In this document: one piece after another, positions 5,116 through 5,430 of the stretch
How positions within the stretch are numbered: the first letter of the stretch is position 1
Layout of the letters: each line of letters starts with the position of its first letter
Assembly (NCBI GenBank): GCA_003222455.1
Contig: QHWF01000280.1
Span: forward strand, 1 to 5,430
Direction of reading: 5' to 3'
DNA from: Acidobacteriota bacterium
GTDB taxonomy: Bacteria > Acidobacteriota > Vicinamibacteria > Vicinamibacterales > CAVVIG01
Length of the DNA stretch: 5,430 bases
The notes under the pieces: model-generated
Database searches by the model: none
Told to the model about the DNA's origin: nothing
What the model saw: the letters and a program-made list of their open reading frames with translations, nothing else
Program-made: the position numbers and the translations under genes

Positions 5116-5430
5116 ATGAACGCCATCGAAGTCCGGGACGTCGTCAAACGCTTCGGCGACTTCACGGCGGTGAAGGGGATCACGTTTGCCGTCGCCGAAG
5201 GAGAAATCTTCGGCCTGCTCGGCCCGAATGGCGCCGGCAAGTCCACGTTGATCCGGGTGTTGACGACGCTGCTCGTGCCGACCTCGGGCAGCGCGCTCGT
5301 CAACGGCTTCGATGTCGTCAAGCAGTCGGACGGGGTCCGGAAATCGATCGGCGTCATTCCTCAGGCGATGACCAGCGATCTCGAGCTGAGCGTCGAGGAA
5401 AACCTGATCATCTTTGCCAAACTGTACGGC
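5116..5430 (+). CDS. ABC transporter ATP-binding protein (DrrA/YbhF type), 3' end missing
   Basis: 105 codons are visible before the window ends. The start MNAIEVRDVVKRFGDFTAVKGI is the usual A-loop region, with ATG preceded by GGGGGA about 9 nt upstream as a modest ribosome binding site. Walker A is GPNGAGKST (36-44, K42). The Q-loop is IGVIPQAMTSDLELSVEENL (Q83), and the form IPQ...L(S/T)VEENL is typical of daunorubicin-resistance-like and YbhF-like exporters with ABC-2 permeases. The signature and Walker B motifs lie beyond the edge. It powers export across the inner membrane and should couple to one or two ABC-2 permeases encoded downstream, with the preceding HlyD protein as periplasmic adaptor. 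Confidence 0.93.
   Translation, partial: MNAIEVRDVVKRFGDFTAVKGITFAVAEGEIFGLLGPNGAGKSTLIRVLTTLLVPTSGSALVNGFDVVKQSDGVRKSIGVIPQAMTSDLELSVEENLIIFAKLYG

Overview
The window is about 65% GC or higher, with gene content and intergenic style typical of a soil or sediment heterotroph. My best guess is an Acidobacteriota lineage (Vicinamibacteria-like). This rests on general resemblance: a DNRLRE-type secreted protein, an HPK4-like PAS kinase, a HlyD/ABC efflux set, and intergenic spacers full of 9-nt-periodic CGCAG repeats. No marker gene is present to confirm it.

Layout. Positions 3-1229 (+) hold the 3' part of a secreted protein with a DNRLRE-like beta domain, a proline-rich linker and a complete endonuclease/exonuclease/phosphatase (EEP) domain. 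Positions 1230-1527 are a repeat-rich spacer with an imperfect hairpin (1267-1306), a short heptamer tandem (1372-1392) and a 70-bp near-perfect palindrome (1452-1521). Positions 1528-1692 (-) hold a small unrecognised gene of 54 codons with a textbook Shine-Dalgarno. Positions 1714-1912 form a 199-bp MITE-like element with 24-bp terminal inverted repeats, a possible TAA target duplication and a strong internal hairpin; it abuts the small gene's ribosome binding site. Positions 1952-3772 (-) encode a membrane-bound PAS/HisKA/HATPase histidine kinase with no receiver domain. A 105-bp divergent intergenic region separates it from an efflux operon that begins with a HlyD/YbhG-like membrane fusion protein (3878-4954, +). 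After a 161-bp spacer carrying another copy of the CGCAG repeat family, a DrrA/YbhF-type ABC ATPase starts (5116, cut by the window end).

How the parts work together. The HlyD protein and the ABC ATPase are probably two parts of one drug or xenobiotic exporter, with ABC-2 permease genes expected just past the window. A near-consensus sigma70 promoter (TTGACG-N17-TATACA) lies just before the HlyD gene. An interrupted 12-bp-arm palindrome covers its -10 box, which suggests repression by a TetR-like dimer encoded elsewhere. The histidine kinase is divergent from this operon and no response regulator is visible. I see no clear evidence of a wholly new system. The items most worth a second look are the unlisted small gene, the MITE-like element beside it, the palindromic repeat family and the putative operator.
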